Below are positions 26,774 through 36,752 of a stretch of DNA of 64,000 nt, piece by piece (positions within the stretch are counted from its first letter, which is position 1; each line of letters opens with the position of its first letter). The stretch lies in NCBI RefSeq assembly GCF_000424985.1, contig NZ_AUKX01000012.1, positions 48,443 through 112,442 on the forward strand, in the 5' to 3' direction. Source of the DNA: Arenibacter latericius DSM 15913. Lineage in GTDB: Bacteria; Bacteroidota; Bacteroidia; Flavobacteriales; Flavobacteriaceae. Made by a program: the position numbers and the translations under genes. The notes under the pieces were generated by a model, which was not told the origin of the DNA, ran no database searches, and saw nothing but the letters and a program-made list of their open reading frames with translations.

Positions 26774-26880
26774 ATTTAAATTAGTTTGCCGTAAATATAT
26801 AACAATAACAAAGGAAACCTTGGAATCCCCTTCAATTCAATATCAAATTTAGATTGCCCAAGCCCAATCTCTATACGTTT

Positions 26881-27312
26881 TTACTTGCTACGTTGCTTTA
26901 AGAGTTCATTTTGCTCTTTCATAAGTTTTTCCATGTTAGCCAACAACTCAATATTTCTTGGCGTAGCTACCTCCTTATTCTTAGGGTCTTCAGCTTTCGC
27001 TTTAAATCTATTAATAAACTTCACCACCACAAATATAGTCAGGGAAATTATCAAAAAATCCACTAAAACCTCAATCAAAGCACCATATCCTATGGCAATC
27101 TCCTCAATATCCCCCTTAGCCTCTCTTAAAACATACTGTTTATCAGAAAAATGCACATCATCTGTCAGTAAAGATAATGGAGGCATAATCACCTTATTCA
27201 CTAAGGTAGTAACCACTTTATTAAACGCAGTACCGATAATGACCCCTACGGCCATATCTATCATATTCCCCTTAACTGCAAACTCTTTAAACTCTTTATA
27301 GAACTTCATCAT
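26881..27312 (-). CDS. mscL: Large-conductance mechanosensitive channel
   Basis: A 143-residue MscL with TM1 (GNMIDMAVGVIIGTAFNKVV), a periplasmic loop, TM2 (LIEVLVDFLIISLTIFVVV) and a C-terminal helix. It opens under hypo-osmotic stress. An in-frame GTG at 27315 precedes two consecutive ATG codons at 27312 and 27309; the ATG at 27312, 5 bp after the parC stop, is taken as start. It is likely cotranscribed with parE and parC. Confidence 0.96.
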   Translation of the reverse strand: MMKFYKEFKEFAVKGNMIDMAVGVIIGTAFNKVVTTLVNKVIMPPLSLLTDDVHFSDKQYVLREAKGDIEEIAIGYGALIEVLVDFLIISLTIFVVVKFINRFKAKAEDPKNKEVATPRNIELLANMEKLMKEQNELLKQRSK

Positions 27313-27317
27313 CACTT

Positions 27318-29993
27318 TTAAAACAGTTTTATCTGGGACTCATCATCCTCCCCTGACATCTTATTTTTGCCTTTAGATTTTTCGCCCCCACTATTTGTAG
27401 AGCTCGCCCCCTCATCTTTCTTAACATCCACATTTTCTTCATCTACCACTTCCATATCACTAGGCTTAATTTCTTCTGGTTCCTCATAAGGGATGGGGTC
27501 TAAAATGTTTATATTCTTCACTCTATCCGTAGTTAGCTGATTACCTAAAGCTTTAATTCCTTTAACAGCTATAAACTCCTCTAAATCAACTATTAAATTC
27601 GGTTTAGGATCCTTACCTCTAGGCTTCACAAACTCTACTTCAATAACCGGTTTCCAATCTGTGCTAATGACTTCTAAATACGATTTTGGATGTTCGGTTA
27701 TAAACAATTCTTCCTTGTTTTCACTTTCAATCAAGAATCGCTTCACAAGAAAACGTTCCTTTTCTCCATCATAATGTACAGCGGATAAAGGTTTTTCTGG
27801 ATTCCATTTTTCAAGCACCAACATATCATCATCAAAGTGAGTAGAAAGATTTGGAGTAAAGGTTTTAGCAATTCCTTTTTGAGTTACCACTAACAACATA
27901 TCATCTCCTTTAAATTCACCTAGCAACTCCCCACGTCCATCTACATTTAGCCTTCGCACCACCTCGTCAAACCAAATTTTCCTTGGTTTTAAGGTAGAAA
28001 CACCTTTCTCTTTTAATTCAATTCGCTTTATAGAGTATTTAGTCACCAGGTTTCCTTTGGCGCCTCTTCCTTTAATAAGAACATCGGCAAAATCGATATC
28101 CCATTTAAGTTTCTTAATACTCCCTACCTGCCTAAGCAGCACCGTAACTACCTCTGCTTCTCCATTAGGGTTAGCGGAGAAATATAATACGGACGACAGA
28201 GGTTTGCCCTGAGTAAGATCATACTCTCTATCTCTAGTTACACTAGTGACATTAAATCTTTTAATGTAGCTGGCACCTCCTTTACCATCCCTATATATCA
28301 TATTATAGATGGTACGTTTGTCTTTTTTCTTAAATACCGCTACATGGATAATATTTTTTCCTACGAAAATTTTACTATCCACCTTAGAGATCATCATTTT
28401 TCCTTCACGAGTAAAAACGATTATATCATCTATGTCACTACAATCCGTTACATACTCATCTCGTCTTAAGGAAGTTCCAACAAACCCTTCTTCTCTATTT
28501 ACATAAAGCTTTGTGTTTCTAATCACCACTTTAGTAGCTTCAATATCATCAAAAATTCGGATCTCCGACTTTCGCTCCCGACCTTTACCGTACTTTTCTT
28601 TAAGAGATTTAAAATAGTCAATAGCAAAATCAATTAAATTGGCTAGATGATGCTTAATCTCAGCGATCTTTAACTCTAGGTTATCCAAGTGTTGTTGCGC
28701 TTTATCTAAATCGAACTTAGAAATTCGTTTAATCCTAATTTCTGTAAGTCGAACTATATCATCTTCAGTAACAGCTCTCTTTAAGTGTTTAGTGAAAGGT
28801 GATAAACCTTTATCAATAGCAGCAATTACACCTTCCCAAGTTTCTTCTTCCTCAATATCACGATATATTCTATTCTCTATGAAAATTCGTTCTAAAGAAG
28901 CAAAATGCCATTGCTCTTCCAATTCCTTTAATTGGATTTCTAGTTCCGCTTTTAATAGCGCTACCGTATTATCGGTAGATTCTTTTAACATCTCTGTTAC
29001 GCCTATAAAAAGTGGTTTATTATCTTCTATAATACAACCCAAAGGAGATATTGAAGTCTCGCAAGAGGTAAAAGCATAAAGAGCATCTATTGTTTTATCT
29101 GGCGAAATACCGTTAGGTAAATGAACTAAAATCTCAACATTTTCAGCTGTATTATCCTCTATTTTCTTAACCCTAATCTTACCTTTATCGTTCGCTTTAA
29201 GGATAGAATCTATTAAAGAAGAGGTGTTAGTACCATAGGGTATCTCATTTATAACCAGCGTATTCTTATCTAACTGACTTATTTTAGCTCTTACCCGGAC
29301 TCTACCTCCACGCATGCCGTCATTATAATTGCTAACATCTATAATTCCAGCGGTAGGGAAATCTGGGTAAATAGTAAAACGCTGCCCCTTTAAATGCTTA
29401 ATAGAGGCATCTATAAGTTCTATAAAATTATGAGGCAATACCTTAGTGGATAAACCCACTGCAATCCCTTCTGCTCCCTGAGCTAATAAAAGTGGGAATT
29501 TCACAGGTAGATTTACAGGCTCCTTTTTTCTACCGTCATAAGATTTTTGCCATTCGGTAATTTTTGGACTAAAGACCACCTCCAAAGCAAATTTGGTGAG
29601 TCTCGCCTCAATATACCTAGAAGCAGCAGCGCTATCCCCGGTTAAAATATTTCCCCAGTTACCCTGAGTGTCAATCAACAAGTCTTTTTGGCCAATTTGC
29701 ACCATAGCATCGGCTATACTAGCATCCCCATGTGGGTGATACTGCATAGTGTGTCCTACTACATTAGCAACCTTATTGTACCTTCCATCGTCCAGTTCTT
29801 TTAGGGCATGCATAATCCTTCTCTGCACAGGTTTAAAACCATCTTCAATTGCAGGTACTGCACGCTCTAAAATAACATAGGACGCATAGTCCAAGAACCA
29901 GTCTTTATACATACCGGTTACCTTGGTCAACGCATCTTTATGTTCTTCTTTATTATCTAGTGGTGTTTGATTCAGATCTTCATTATCTCCCAT
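27318..29993 (-). CDS. parC: DNA topoisomerase IV subunit A
   Basis: An 891-residue GyrA/ParC-type protein. The breakage-reunion domain shows the catalytic Tyr in AAASRYIEARLTKF and the quinolone-region QYHPHGDASIADAMVQIGQ. The C-terminal beta-pinwheel lacks a GyrA box that I can find, which fits ParC, followed by a disordered acidic tail (about residues 845-891). It decatenates chromosomes with ParE. It lies 31 bp downstream of parE. Confidence 0.93.
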   Translation of the reverse strand: MGDNEDLNQTPLDNKEEHKDALTKVTGMYKDWFLDYASYVILERAVPAIEDGFKPVQRRIMHALKELDDGRYNKVANVVGHTMQYHPHGDASIADAMVQIGQKDLLIDTQGNWGNILTGDSAAASRYIEARLTKFALEVVFSPKITEWQKSYDGRKKEPVNLPVKFPLLLAQGAEGIAVGLSTKVLPHNFIELIDASIKHLKGQRFTIYPDFPTAGIIDVSNYNDGMRGGRVRVRAKISQLDKNTLVINEIPYGTNTSSLIDSILKANDKGKIRVKKIEDNTAENVEILVHLPNGISPDKTIDALYAFTSCETSISPLGCIIEDNKPLFIGVTEMLKESTDNTVALLKAELEIQLKELEEQWHFASLERIFIENRIYRDIEEEETWEGVIAAIDKGLSPFTKHLKRAVTEDDIVRLTEIRIKRISKFDLDKAQQHLDNLELKIAEIKHHLANLIDFAIDYFKSLKEKYGKGRERKSEIRIFDDIEATKVVIRNTKLYVNREEGFVGTSLRRDEYVTDCSDIDDIIVFTREGKMMISKVDSKIFVGKNIIHVAVFKKKDKRTIYNMIYRDGKGGASYIKRFNVTSVTRDREYDLTQGKPLSSVLYFSANPNGEAEVVTVLLRQVGSIKKLKWDIDFADVLIKGRGAKGNLVTKYSIKRIELKEKGVSTLKPRKIWFDEVVRRLNVDGRGELLGEFKGDDMLLVVTQKGIAKTFTPNLSTHFDDDMLVLEKWNPEKPLSAVHYDGEKERFLVKRFLIESENKEELFITEHPKSYLEVISTDWKPVIEVEFVKPRGKDPKPNLIVDLEEFIAVKGIKALGNQLTTDRVKNINILDPIPYEEPEEIKPSDMEVVDEENVDVKKDEGASSTNSGGEKSKGKNKMSGEDDESQIKLF

Positions 29994-30024
29994 TCAGAAA
30001 GATTGGTATTAGTTTGGTTCGTAA

Positions 30025-31881
30025 TTAATTGTCCTCTATAAGGTCAAGTTCAACTCTAAGATTATCAATAATAAATTCTTGTCGATCAGGGGTGTTTTTT
30101 CCCATATAGAATTCCAATAAACTTTCTATAGACATAGCCTTATCTAGCATCACCGGTTCTAATCTAATATCCTGACCGATAAAATGCTTAAATTCGTCTG
30201 GAGAAATTTCACCCAACCCCTTAAATCTTGTAATTTCAGCAGCACTACCTACTTTTTCCATAGCCTCTTGCTTCTCTTCATTGCTATAACAGTAATAGGT
30301 ATTCTTTTTATTTCTAACACGGAATAAAGGTGTTTGTAAAATAAATAAATGATTTTCTTTTATTAATTCCGGGAAGAATTGAAGAAAAAAGGTAATTAAC
30401 AACAATCTAATATGCATACCATCTACATCGGCATCAGTAGCAATTACTATTTTGTTATACCTTAAATCTTCTATAGATTCTTCTATATTTAAAGCTGCTT
30501 GCAATAAATTGAACTCCTCATTTTCATAAACGATCTTTTTGGTCATCCCGTAAGAGTTCAACGGCTTCCCTCGTAAACTAAACACTGCTTGGGTGTTTAC
30601 ATCTCTAGACTTAGTTATAGAACCCGATGCAGAATCACCCTCCGTAATAAATAAGGTGCTCTCCAAACAACGTTCGTTTTTAGAATCTCCTAGATGTACT
30701 CTACAGTCCCGTAGTTTTTTGTTGTGCAGGCTCGCTTTCTTAGCCCTATCTCTAGCTAATTTTCGAATACCTGATAATTCTTTCCGCTCCCGTTCTGCCT
30801 GCATTATTTTACGTTGCAGCTTTTCAGCAGTATCTGGATTCTTATGAAGATAGTTGTCTAATTGAGTTCCCACAAAATCATTAACGTAGGTCCTAACAGT
30901 GGGAAGCTCCCCTCCCATTTCCGTAGATCCTAATTTTGTTTTGGTCTGACTCTCAAAAACAGGCTCCATTACTTTAATGGCAATAGCACTGATAATTGAC
31001 TTCCTAATATCTGAAGCCTCATAATTCTTTCCGTAAAAATCACGAACTGTTTTTACAATGCCCTCACGGAAAGCTGCTTGATGCGTCCCTCCTTGAGTAG
31101 TATGCTGTCCGTTTACGAAAGAGTGATACTCCTCACTATATTGAGTTTTACTATGAGTAATGGCAATCTCAATATCTTCGCCTTTAAGGTGGATAATTGG
31201 GTATGCCATATCGTCTAGGCTGTTATTATCCTCCAATAAATCCTTTAATCCGTTTTCAGAATGAAATTTCTCACCATTAAAAACAATGGTAAGTCCAGGA
31301 TTTAAGTACACATAATTCTTGAGCATTCGCTCTACATACTCATTCCTATACTTGTATTTTTTGAAGATTTCCTCGTCTGGGGTAAAACTTACCTTAGTTC
31401 CTTTGCGCCTAGAAGATTCCTCTGGCTCAGTTTCGCTCACTAAATTTCCTTGAGTAAACTCGGCAACCTTAAGTTTATTTTCACGGGAAGACTCTACTTT
31501 AAAATAACTAGAAAGTGCATTTACCGCCTTGGTACCTACCCCGTTTAACCCAACAGATTTTTTAAATGCTCGGGAGTCATATTTCCCCCCTGTATTCATT
31601 TTAGAGACCACATCTACTACTTTCCCCAAAGGAATTCCACGACCGTAATCTCTAACGTTCACAACATTATCTCGGATTCCGATCTCAATCGTCTTCCCAG
31701 ACCCCATTACAAACTCATCAATACTATTATCTATTACTTCCTTTAAAAGTATATATATCCCATCATCTGCCGAGGAGCCATCTCCCAGCTTCCCTATGTA
31801 CATACCAGGACGCATCCTAATATGTTCTTTCCAATCTAATGAACGGATGTTATCTTCTGTATACTGGGTATTTTCTAACAT
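30025..31881 (-). CDS. parE: DNA topoisomerase IV subunit B
   Basis: A 618-residue GHKL ATPase with ATP-binding [10 protein letters not shown] and [15 protein letters not shown], and a TOPRIM domain with [22 protein letters not shown] and the metal-binding [10 protein letters not shown]. The absence of the large GyrB insertion and the pairing with parC support topoisomerase IV over gyrase. The gene starts the parE-parC-mscL unit; its promoter element is 122 nt upstream. Confidence 0.94.
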   Translation of the reverse strand: MLENTQYTEDNIRSLDWKEHIRMRPGMYIGKLGDGSSADDGIYILLKEVIDNSIDEFVMGSGKTIEIGIRDNVVNVRDYGRGIPLGKVVDVVSKMNTGGKYDSRAFKKSVGLNGVGTKAVNALSSYFKVESSRENKLKVAEFTQGNLVSETEPEESSRRKGTKVSFTPDEEIFKKYKYRNEYVERMLKNYVYLNPGLTIVFNGEKFHSENGLKDLLEDNNSLDDMAYPIIHLKGEDIEIAITHSKTQYSEEYHSFVNGQHTTQGGTHQAAFREGIVKTVRDFYGKNYEASDIRKSIISAIAIKVMEPVFESQTKTKLGSTEMGGELPTVRTYVNDFVGTQLDNYLHKNPDTAEKLQRKIMQAERERKELSGIRKLARDRAKKASLHNKKLRDCRVHLGDSKNERCLESTLFITEGDSASGSITKSRDVNTQAVFSLRGKPLNSYGMTKKIVYENEEFNLLQAALNIEESIEDLRYNKIVIATDADVDGMHIRLLLITFFLQFFPELIKENHLFILQTPLFRVRNKKNTYYCYSNEEKQEAMEKVGSAAEITRFKGLGEISPDEFKHFIGQDIRLEPVMLDKAMSIESLLEFYMGKNTPDRQEFIIDNLRVELDLIEDN

Positions 31882-32260
31882 TTTTAGGGCTTTAAATGAA
31901 AGTATCGCTAATATAGCAATGGTTATAAAAAGATGAAACCTCTAATTGTTAAAGTAATTAACAATACCAATCAAGGTTTTGTTGATAGCAAGAAACCTAA
32001 AGACAAAAATAATGAAATCCTTAAGAATAATCCTACTACCACTCCATTGCTGCAATACAGGTCTATTATACTAAAAATAATCCAATTTTCATCCCCTAAT
32101 GCATAATATTGCAAAGGAGGGGAAATTACCTCAATTGAATCTATTAATTAAGTCATGAAAACGCAAGGACAGACACTTTTAGTATAGAAAGCAAGTAAGA
32201 CTAACGATCTATAATGCAAAAATACTAGTTTACACGGAAGAATGTAATTAGCGTATTGGA
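31882..32260. other. Intergenic region between ychF and parE (379 bp)
   Basis: A+T-rich, no RNA gene signature. On the minus strand it holds the parE promoter element at 32004-32011. A 57-codon plus-strand frame (31933-32106) is present but its Asn/Lys/Thr-rich composition and overlap with the parE leader argue against it. Confidence 0.6.
32004..32011 (-). promoter_or_regulatory. Promoter -7 element of parE
   Basis: TATTTTTG on the minus strand, an exact TAnnTTTG match, giving a leader of about 115 nt before the parE ATG. Confidence 0.45.
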
Positions 32261-33355
32261 TTATACGTTAAAACGGAAGTGTACAACATCCCCATCCTTA
32301 ACAATATACTCTTTACCCTCTACTCTCATTTTTCCTGCTTCCTTCACTTTAGCCTCACTTCCGTAGTTAACAAAGTCTTCATAAGCAATAACTTCTGCTC
32401 TAATAAATCCTTTCTCAAAATCAGTATGGATTACACCTGCTGCTTGTGGAGCTGTAGCCCCTACAGGAATGGTCCAAGCGCGAACTTCCTTTACCCCAGC
32501 AGTGAAATAAGTGTCTAGATTTAACAGCCTATAGGCACCACGAATCAACTTTGCTGATCCTGGTTCAGAGAGACCTATATCTTCCAAAAATAACTGACGC
32601 TCCTCATAACTATCAAGCTCAGTAATATCAGCCTCTGTACCCACTGCTAAAAAGATTACTTCAGCATTTTCTTTTGCAACAGCTTCTTTTACCTGTTCTA
32701 CATACGCATTACCTGTTGTTGCAGCATCTTCATCAACATTACAAACGTACATCACTGGTTTATCGGTGATAAATTGTAAAGGTTTCACAAACTCAGCCCT
32801 ATCTTCCTTGGAAATATCTATTGCTCTAACAGAATCTCCAGCTTCCAAGCCTTGTTTTACCTTTAATAGTACCGCCTCTTCTTTCTGAGCCTCTTTGTTT
32901 CCTGTTTTAGCGGCACGTTTTACCTTGTCTAGCTTTTTCTCTACAGTTTCCAAGTCTTTTAGCTGAAGCTCCATATCTATGGTCTCCTTATCGCGTATAG
33001 GATTTATAGAACCGTCTACGTGAACAATATTATCATTGTCAAAGCAACGAAGCACATGTAAAATAGCATCTGTTTCTCGAATATTACCCAAGAATTGATT
33101 TCCTAAACCTTCTCCTTTACTAGCTCCTTTAACCAATCCAGCAATATCTACAATTTCTACAGTAGCTGGCAATACTCTTTCAGGCTTAACAAGCTCTTCT
33201 AACTTCTCCAACCGGGGGTCCGGTACATTAACCACCCCAATATTGGGCTCAATGGTACAAAATGGAAAATTAGCGCTCTGCGCTTTAGCATTAGACAAAC
33301 AATTAAAAAGAGTGGATTTACCTACATTGGGTAATCCTACGATACCTGCTTTCAT
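32261..33355 (-). CDS. ychF: Redox-regulated ATPase YchF (Obg-family P-loop protein)
   Basis: A 364-residue YchF/Ola1. It shows G1 [16 protein letters not shown]3 [17 protein letters not shown], and CNVDE in place of the NKxD guanine-specificity motif, the change that makes YchF prefer ATP. The C-terminal TGS domain contains [14 protein letters not shown] and [14 protein letters not shown]. It binds ribosomes and is linked to stress response. The length is that of the family. Confidence 0.97.
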   Translation of the reverse strand: MKAGIVGLPNVGKSTLFNCLSNAKAQSANFPFCTIEPNIGVVNVPDPRLEKLEELVKPERVLPATVEIVDIAGLVKGASKGEGLGNQFLGNIRETDAILHVLRCFDNDNIVHVDGSINPIRDKETIDMELQLKDLETVEKKLDKVKRAAKTGNKEAQKEEAVLLKVKQGLEAGDSVRAIDISKEDRAEFVKPLQFITDKPVMYVCNVDEDAATTGNAYVEQVKEAVAKENAEVIFLAVGTEADITELDSYEERQLFLEDIGLSEPGSAKLIRGAYRLLNLDTYFTAGVKEVRAWTIPVGATAPQAAGVIHTDFEKGFIRAEVIAYEDFVNYGSEAKVKEAGKMRVEGKEYIVKDGDVVHFRFNV

Positions 33356-33422
33356 GGTTATAACATATTATAAAGTAGAAGGAAAGCTATCCTGCTTTCC
33401 AAAAGCTTTTTTTAAACAGCGG

Positions 33423-33430
33423 CAAAGATA
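33423..33430 (-). promoter_or_regulatory. Promoter -7 element of ychF
   Basis: TATCTTTG on the minus strand, an exact TAnnTTTG match, 67 nt upstream of the ychF ATG. Confidence 0.5.
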
Positions 33431-33525
33431 CTATTTCTAAGGCTTCCTTTATCTATTTTACCGATTATAAATTATGTACAAAATAATTCAGTACATTTAT
33501 TAAAACCAAAAAAATATCAACCATT

Positions 33526-36201
33526 ATGAAACCAATTGGATTATTGACACTTCTAGCGATATTTGGCCTATCCTATGTATCAGCCCAAACATCGGTAACG
33601 GGAACGGTTACCGATCAAGACGGCTTGCCCTTAGTTGGAGTAAATATTGTAGAGAAAGGAACAACAAACGGCACTTCCACTGATTTTGATGGGAACTATA
33701 ATATTTCCGTATTAGATAATGCAACCCTAGTCTTTAGTTATATTGGATATAACACCACAGAAGAAGCAGTTTCTGGCAGACAGACTATTAACATCTCTCT
33801 CTCTGAAGGCATGTTATTAGACGAAGTACAATTAGTAGGCTCTAGGAGCCCTAAAAGGACTTCTACAGACACTGCGGTCCCTGTTGATGTAATAGACATA
33901 GCAGAGGTAACCACCCAAAGCGGACGGATAGAAGTTAATGAACTTCTACAGTATGCAGCTCCATCCTTTAATGCTAATAAACAATCTGGATCAGACGGGG
34001 CAGACCATATAGACCCAGCTACCCTAAGGGGTTTAGGGCCAGATCAGACCTTAGTCCTCATTAACGGAAAGAGAAGACATCAATCTTCTTTAGTCAATAT
34101 ATTTGGCACCAAAGGACGAGGAAATACGGGTACTGACTTAAATGCAATTCCCGCTTCCGCCATAAAGAGAATAGAAATCTTACGAGATGGAGCGGCAGCT
34201 CAATACGGTTCTGACGCTATAGCAGGAGTAATTAATATTGTCTTAAAGGACAATACTAACAAGGTTAACGGTTTTATTAATTATGGTGCTTACAATACCA
34301 ATGCGCCAGGTGATTTTCCTGCAGGAACTCCAAATACGGATGGCAATAGATTAGATACTGATAAAGATGGTAATGCTATAGGCAGTGACAAAAGTTTTGA
34401 CGGCGGATCGGTAAAAGCAGGAGTTAATTTTGGTGCTGCAGTCGGAAATAACGGGGGTTATGTAAACGTTACCACAGAGTATGTTAAGAAAAATAAGACC
34501 CTTAGACCAGGATTCGATTTTAGAAGAGGGTTTGGTGAAGCCGCCATTGAAGGTTTTAATTTAATGGTTAACGCCTCAGTTCCCCTTTCGGAGAAGGCTG
34601 AATTTTATGCCTTTGGAGGTAGAAATTATAGGGATACAGATGCATTTGCCTTTACTAGAAACGATGGAAACAGAGTAATACCCACTATCTACCCCAACGG
34701 ATTTAACCCAAGAATTACTTCAAATATTGTAGATAATTCAGTTTCCGCAGGATTCAGAACAGTATTGGATAGTGGATGGAAATTAGATTTTAGTAACACC
34801 TATGGGAAGAACAGTTTTCATTACTTCATAAAAGGAACCTTAAATGCTTCTATGGAGGAGGTTTCCCCTACCGATTTTGATGCTGGTGGACATAATTTGA
34901 CACAGAATACATTAAATCTAGATTTCTCTAAATATTACGACGATGTTTTAGAGGGAATGAACCTTGCTTTCGGAGCGGAATATAGGACTGAAAACTTTAT
35001 CATATTTGCCGGCGAGGAAGGTACATGGGGAACATATGATGTAAACGGACTTCTCATTACCGATCCTTCTAACCAAACCCAGCCAACAGACCCCATAAGC
35101 GGAGAATTGCGCCCTGGAGGTTCTCAAGGGTTCCCAGGATATGGTCCTGCTAACGAGGTAGATCGTGGGAGAAGCAACTTTTCTCTATATGCAGATGGCG
35201 AGTTTGAGTTTACCGAATCTTTCCTACTAAGTGCCGCTGCAAGATTTGAGAATTTTAGCGATTTTGGTAGTACTTTAAATGGGAAACTAGCAGCCCGACT
35301 AAAAGCATCTGAGGCAGTAAATATTCGAGGTTCAGTAAGTACTGGCTTTAGAGCTCCTTCCCTAGCCCAAATTTATTACAATCTTCGCTTCACCAATTTT
35401 ATAGGTGGTGATGCAGTAGATCAATTACTATCCCCAAACAACAGCCCTGTTACCGCCTCATTTGGCATTGGACAATTAAAAGAGGAGAAAGCACTAAACG
35501 CTGGACTGGGTTTTACTGCAAACTTCGGGGATTTTACTGCAACCGTTGATGGGTATTATATAAAAGTTGATGATCGAATTGTATTGACTGGAAATTTTGA
35601 TGCGCCACAAATCCCTAACGTGGAGGCAGCACAATTCTTCGTTAACGGAGTGGATACCAAAACTACAGGTTTGGACATTGTTTTGTCTTGGAGAAAAACA
35701 TTCAATGAAAGCAAATTATCTGCAGCATTTATTGGGAATATAAATGATATGAAGATTGATAAGGTGAATAACGGCAACCTAGATGCCGAAACATTCTTTG
35801 GAGAAAGAGATAAGGGATTCTTATTGGCTTCCGCTCCTAAAAGTAAGCTTACGCTGAATATGAACTACAGTAACAATAAATTTGATGCAGGATTAGCGTT
35901 TACCCACTTTAGTAAGGTAGAGCTATTGGATTACCAAATGCTAGAGCCTACTTCGGACTATGCGAGCTTTGAGGATAAAATATTCCAATCTACCGATACC
36001 TATGACCCTAAATTGGTAACTGACCTGGTCTTTGGTTATCAATTAACAGAAGGCTTAAAACTAAATATTGGTGCCAATAACCTTTTTAATATATACCCAG
36101 ACCAACAGGACGACTGGGTAGAAGGTGGCGGCTACTGGGATGCAGTGCAGATGGGATTCGGAGGCGCCTACTACTATGCAAAACTAGGGTTTAGCTTTTA
36201 A
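33526..36201 (+). CDS. TonB-dependent outer-membrane receptor
   Basis: An 891-residue receptor: signal peptide (cleavage after about residue 20, VSAQ), a carboxypeptidase-regulatory-like domain (about 22-100, GLPLVGVNIVEKGTTNGTST), a plug domain (RGLGPDQTLVLINGKRRH, then LRDGAAAQYGSDAIAGVINI), and a beta-barrel ending in the aromatic terminus KLGFSF. No SusD partner follows, so polysaccharide uptake by a SusCD pair is not supported; the substrate is unknown. It stands alone between ychF and a strong terminator. Confidence 0.93.
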   Translation: MKPIGLLTLLAIFGLSYVSAQTSVTGTVTDQDGLPLVGVNIVEKGTTNGTSTDFDGNYNISVLDNATLVFSYIGYNTTEEAVSGRQTINISLSEGMLLDEVQLVGSRSPKRTSTDTAVPVDVIDIAEVTTQSGRIEVNELLQYAAPSFNANKQSGSDGADHIDPATLRGLGPDQTLVLINGKRRHQSSLVNIFGTKGRGNTGTDLNAIPASAIKRIEILRDGAAAQYGSDAIAGVINIVLKDNTNKVNGFINYGAYNTNAPGDFPAGTPNTDGNRLDTDKDGNAIGSDKSFDGGSVKAGVNFGAAVGNNGGYVNVTTEYVKKNKTLRPGFDFRRGFGEAAIEGFNLMVNASVPLSEKAEFYAFGGRNYRDTDAFAFTRNDGNRVIPTIYPNGFNPRITSNIVDNSVSAGFRTVLDSGWKLDFSNTYGKNSFHYFIKGTLNASMEEVSPTDFDAGGHNLTQNTLNLDFSKYYDDVLEGMNLAFGAEYRTENFIIFAGEEGTWGTYDVNGLLITDPSNQTQPTDPISGELRPGGSQGFPGYGPANEVDRGRSNFSLYADGEFEFTESFLLSAAARFENFSDFGSTLNGKLAARLKASEAVNIRGSVSTGFRAPSLAQIYYNLRFTNFIGGDAVDQLLSPNNSPVTASFGIGQLKEEKALNAGLGFTANFGDFTATVDGYYIKVDDRIVLTGNFDAPQIPNVEAAQFFVNGVDTKTTGLDIVLSWRKTFNESKLSAAFIGNINDMKIDKVNNGNLDAETFFGERDKGFLLASAPKSKLTLNMNYSNNKFDAGLAFTHFSKVELLDYQMLEPTSDYASFEDKIFQSTDTYDPKLVTDLVFGYQLTEGLKLNIGANNLFNIYPDQQDDWVEGGGYWDAVQMGFGGAYYYAKLGFSF

Positions 36202-36224
36202 CCACTCTCCTTCCTTTAGACTGA

Positions 36225-36259
36225 AAAAGGCCTGCTCATTTAATTTGGGCAGGCCTTTT
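36225..36259 (+). terminator. Terminator after the TonB receptor gene
   Basis: Perfect 11-bp arms AAAAGGCCTGC / GCAGGCCTTTT with a 13-nt loop and TTTTC at the end, 24 bp beyond the stop. It also serves the opposite strand for the ferredoxin gene. Confidence 0.85.
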
Positions 36260-36315
36260 CATTAACAAGCATCAAGAGCTTTTACATATTTTAAGGTCTT
36301 TTAACTCAACCAGTA

Positions 36316-36666
36316 CTAATCTGGATGCATAAACCTTTGCTTACCAAGCAATTCTTCTTCTGTTTCCACATTGTCATCATCAGGCACACAACAATCTACC
36401 GGACATACCGCTGCACACTGAGGTTCATCATGGAAGCCTTTACACTCTGTACATTTGTCGGGAACTATATAATAAATCTCATCACTAACTGGTTCTTGAG
36501 ACTCATCGGCATCTACCTCTTTCCCATTTGGCAATTTAACCTTCCCCTCCAGTAGGGTACCGTCACTATATCGCCAATCATCTGCACCCTCATAAATTGC
36601 ATTATTTGGACATTCTGGTTCACATGCTCCACAATTTATACACTCATCTGTTATTATAATTGCCAT
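36316..36666 (-). CDS. 4Fe-4S dicluster ferredoxin
   Basis: A 116-residue ferredoxin with two cluster motifs: CINCGACEPECPNNAIY near the N-terminus and CTECKGFHDEPQCAAVCPVD in the C-terminal half. The second motif has an insertion between Cys residues, the pattern of Fdx proteins of the YfhL/Azotobacter type. It transfers electrons at low potential; the partners are unknown. It diverges from the acyl-CoA reductase, with overlapping promoter regions. Confidence 0.95.
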   Translation of the reverse strand: MAIIITDECINCGACEPECPNNAIYEGADDWRYSDGTLLEGKVKLPNGKEVDADESQEPVSDEIYYIVPDKCTECKGFHDEPQCAAVCPVDCCVPDDDNVETEEELLGKQRFMHPD

Positions 36667-36706
36667 TTTTTCTATTCTTTATATGCTGAATTAAATACAG
36701 GATCAA

Positions 36707-36714
36707 TACTTTTG
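36707..36714 (+). promoter_or_regulatory. Promoter -7 element of the acyl-CoA reductase operon
   Basis: TACTTTTG, an exact TAnnTTTG match 38 nt upstream of the ATG. It is separated by only 2 bp from the opposing element of the ferredoxin gene. Confidence 0.5.
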
Positions 36715-36716
36715 CA

Positions 36717-36724
36717 CAAATATA
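36717..36724 (-). promoter_or_regulatory. Promoter -7 element of the ferredoxin gene
   Basis: TATATTTG on the minus strand, an exact TAnnTTTG match 50 nt upstream of the ferredoxin ATG. Confidence 0.5.
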
Positions 36725-36752
36725 AAGCCTAATAAAATCTTTTACAAATATA

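Noticed and set aside
26885..27301. 138-codon plus-strand frame opposite mscL
   Set aside because: Mirror of the MscL coding sequence; no independent support.
31933..32106. 57-codon plus-strand frame between ychF and parE
   Set aside because: Low-complexity Asn/Lys/Thr/Pro composition, lies across the parE promoter on the other strand, no promoter or homology I can recognise.
33358..33380. GTTATAAC-type palindrome upstream of ychF as a possible Zur/Fur box
   Set aside because: Imperfect, A+T-rich by composition, and not near a metal-transport gene.
33526..36201. SusC of a polysaccharide utilisation locus
   Set aside because: No SusD-like gene follows and no glycan enzymes are adjacent; a strong terminator lies directly after the gene.
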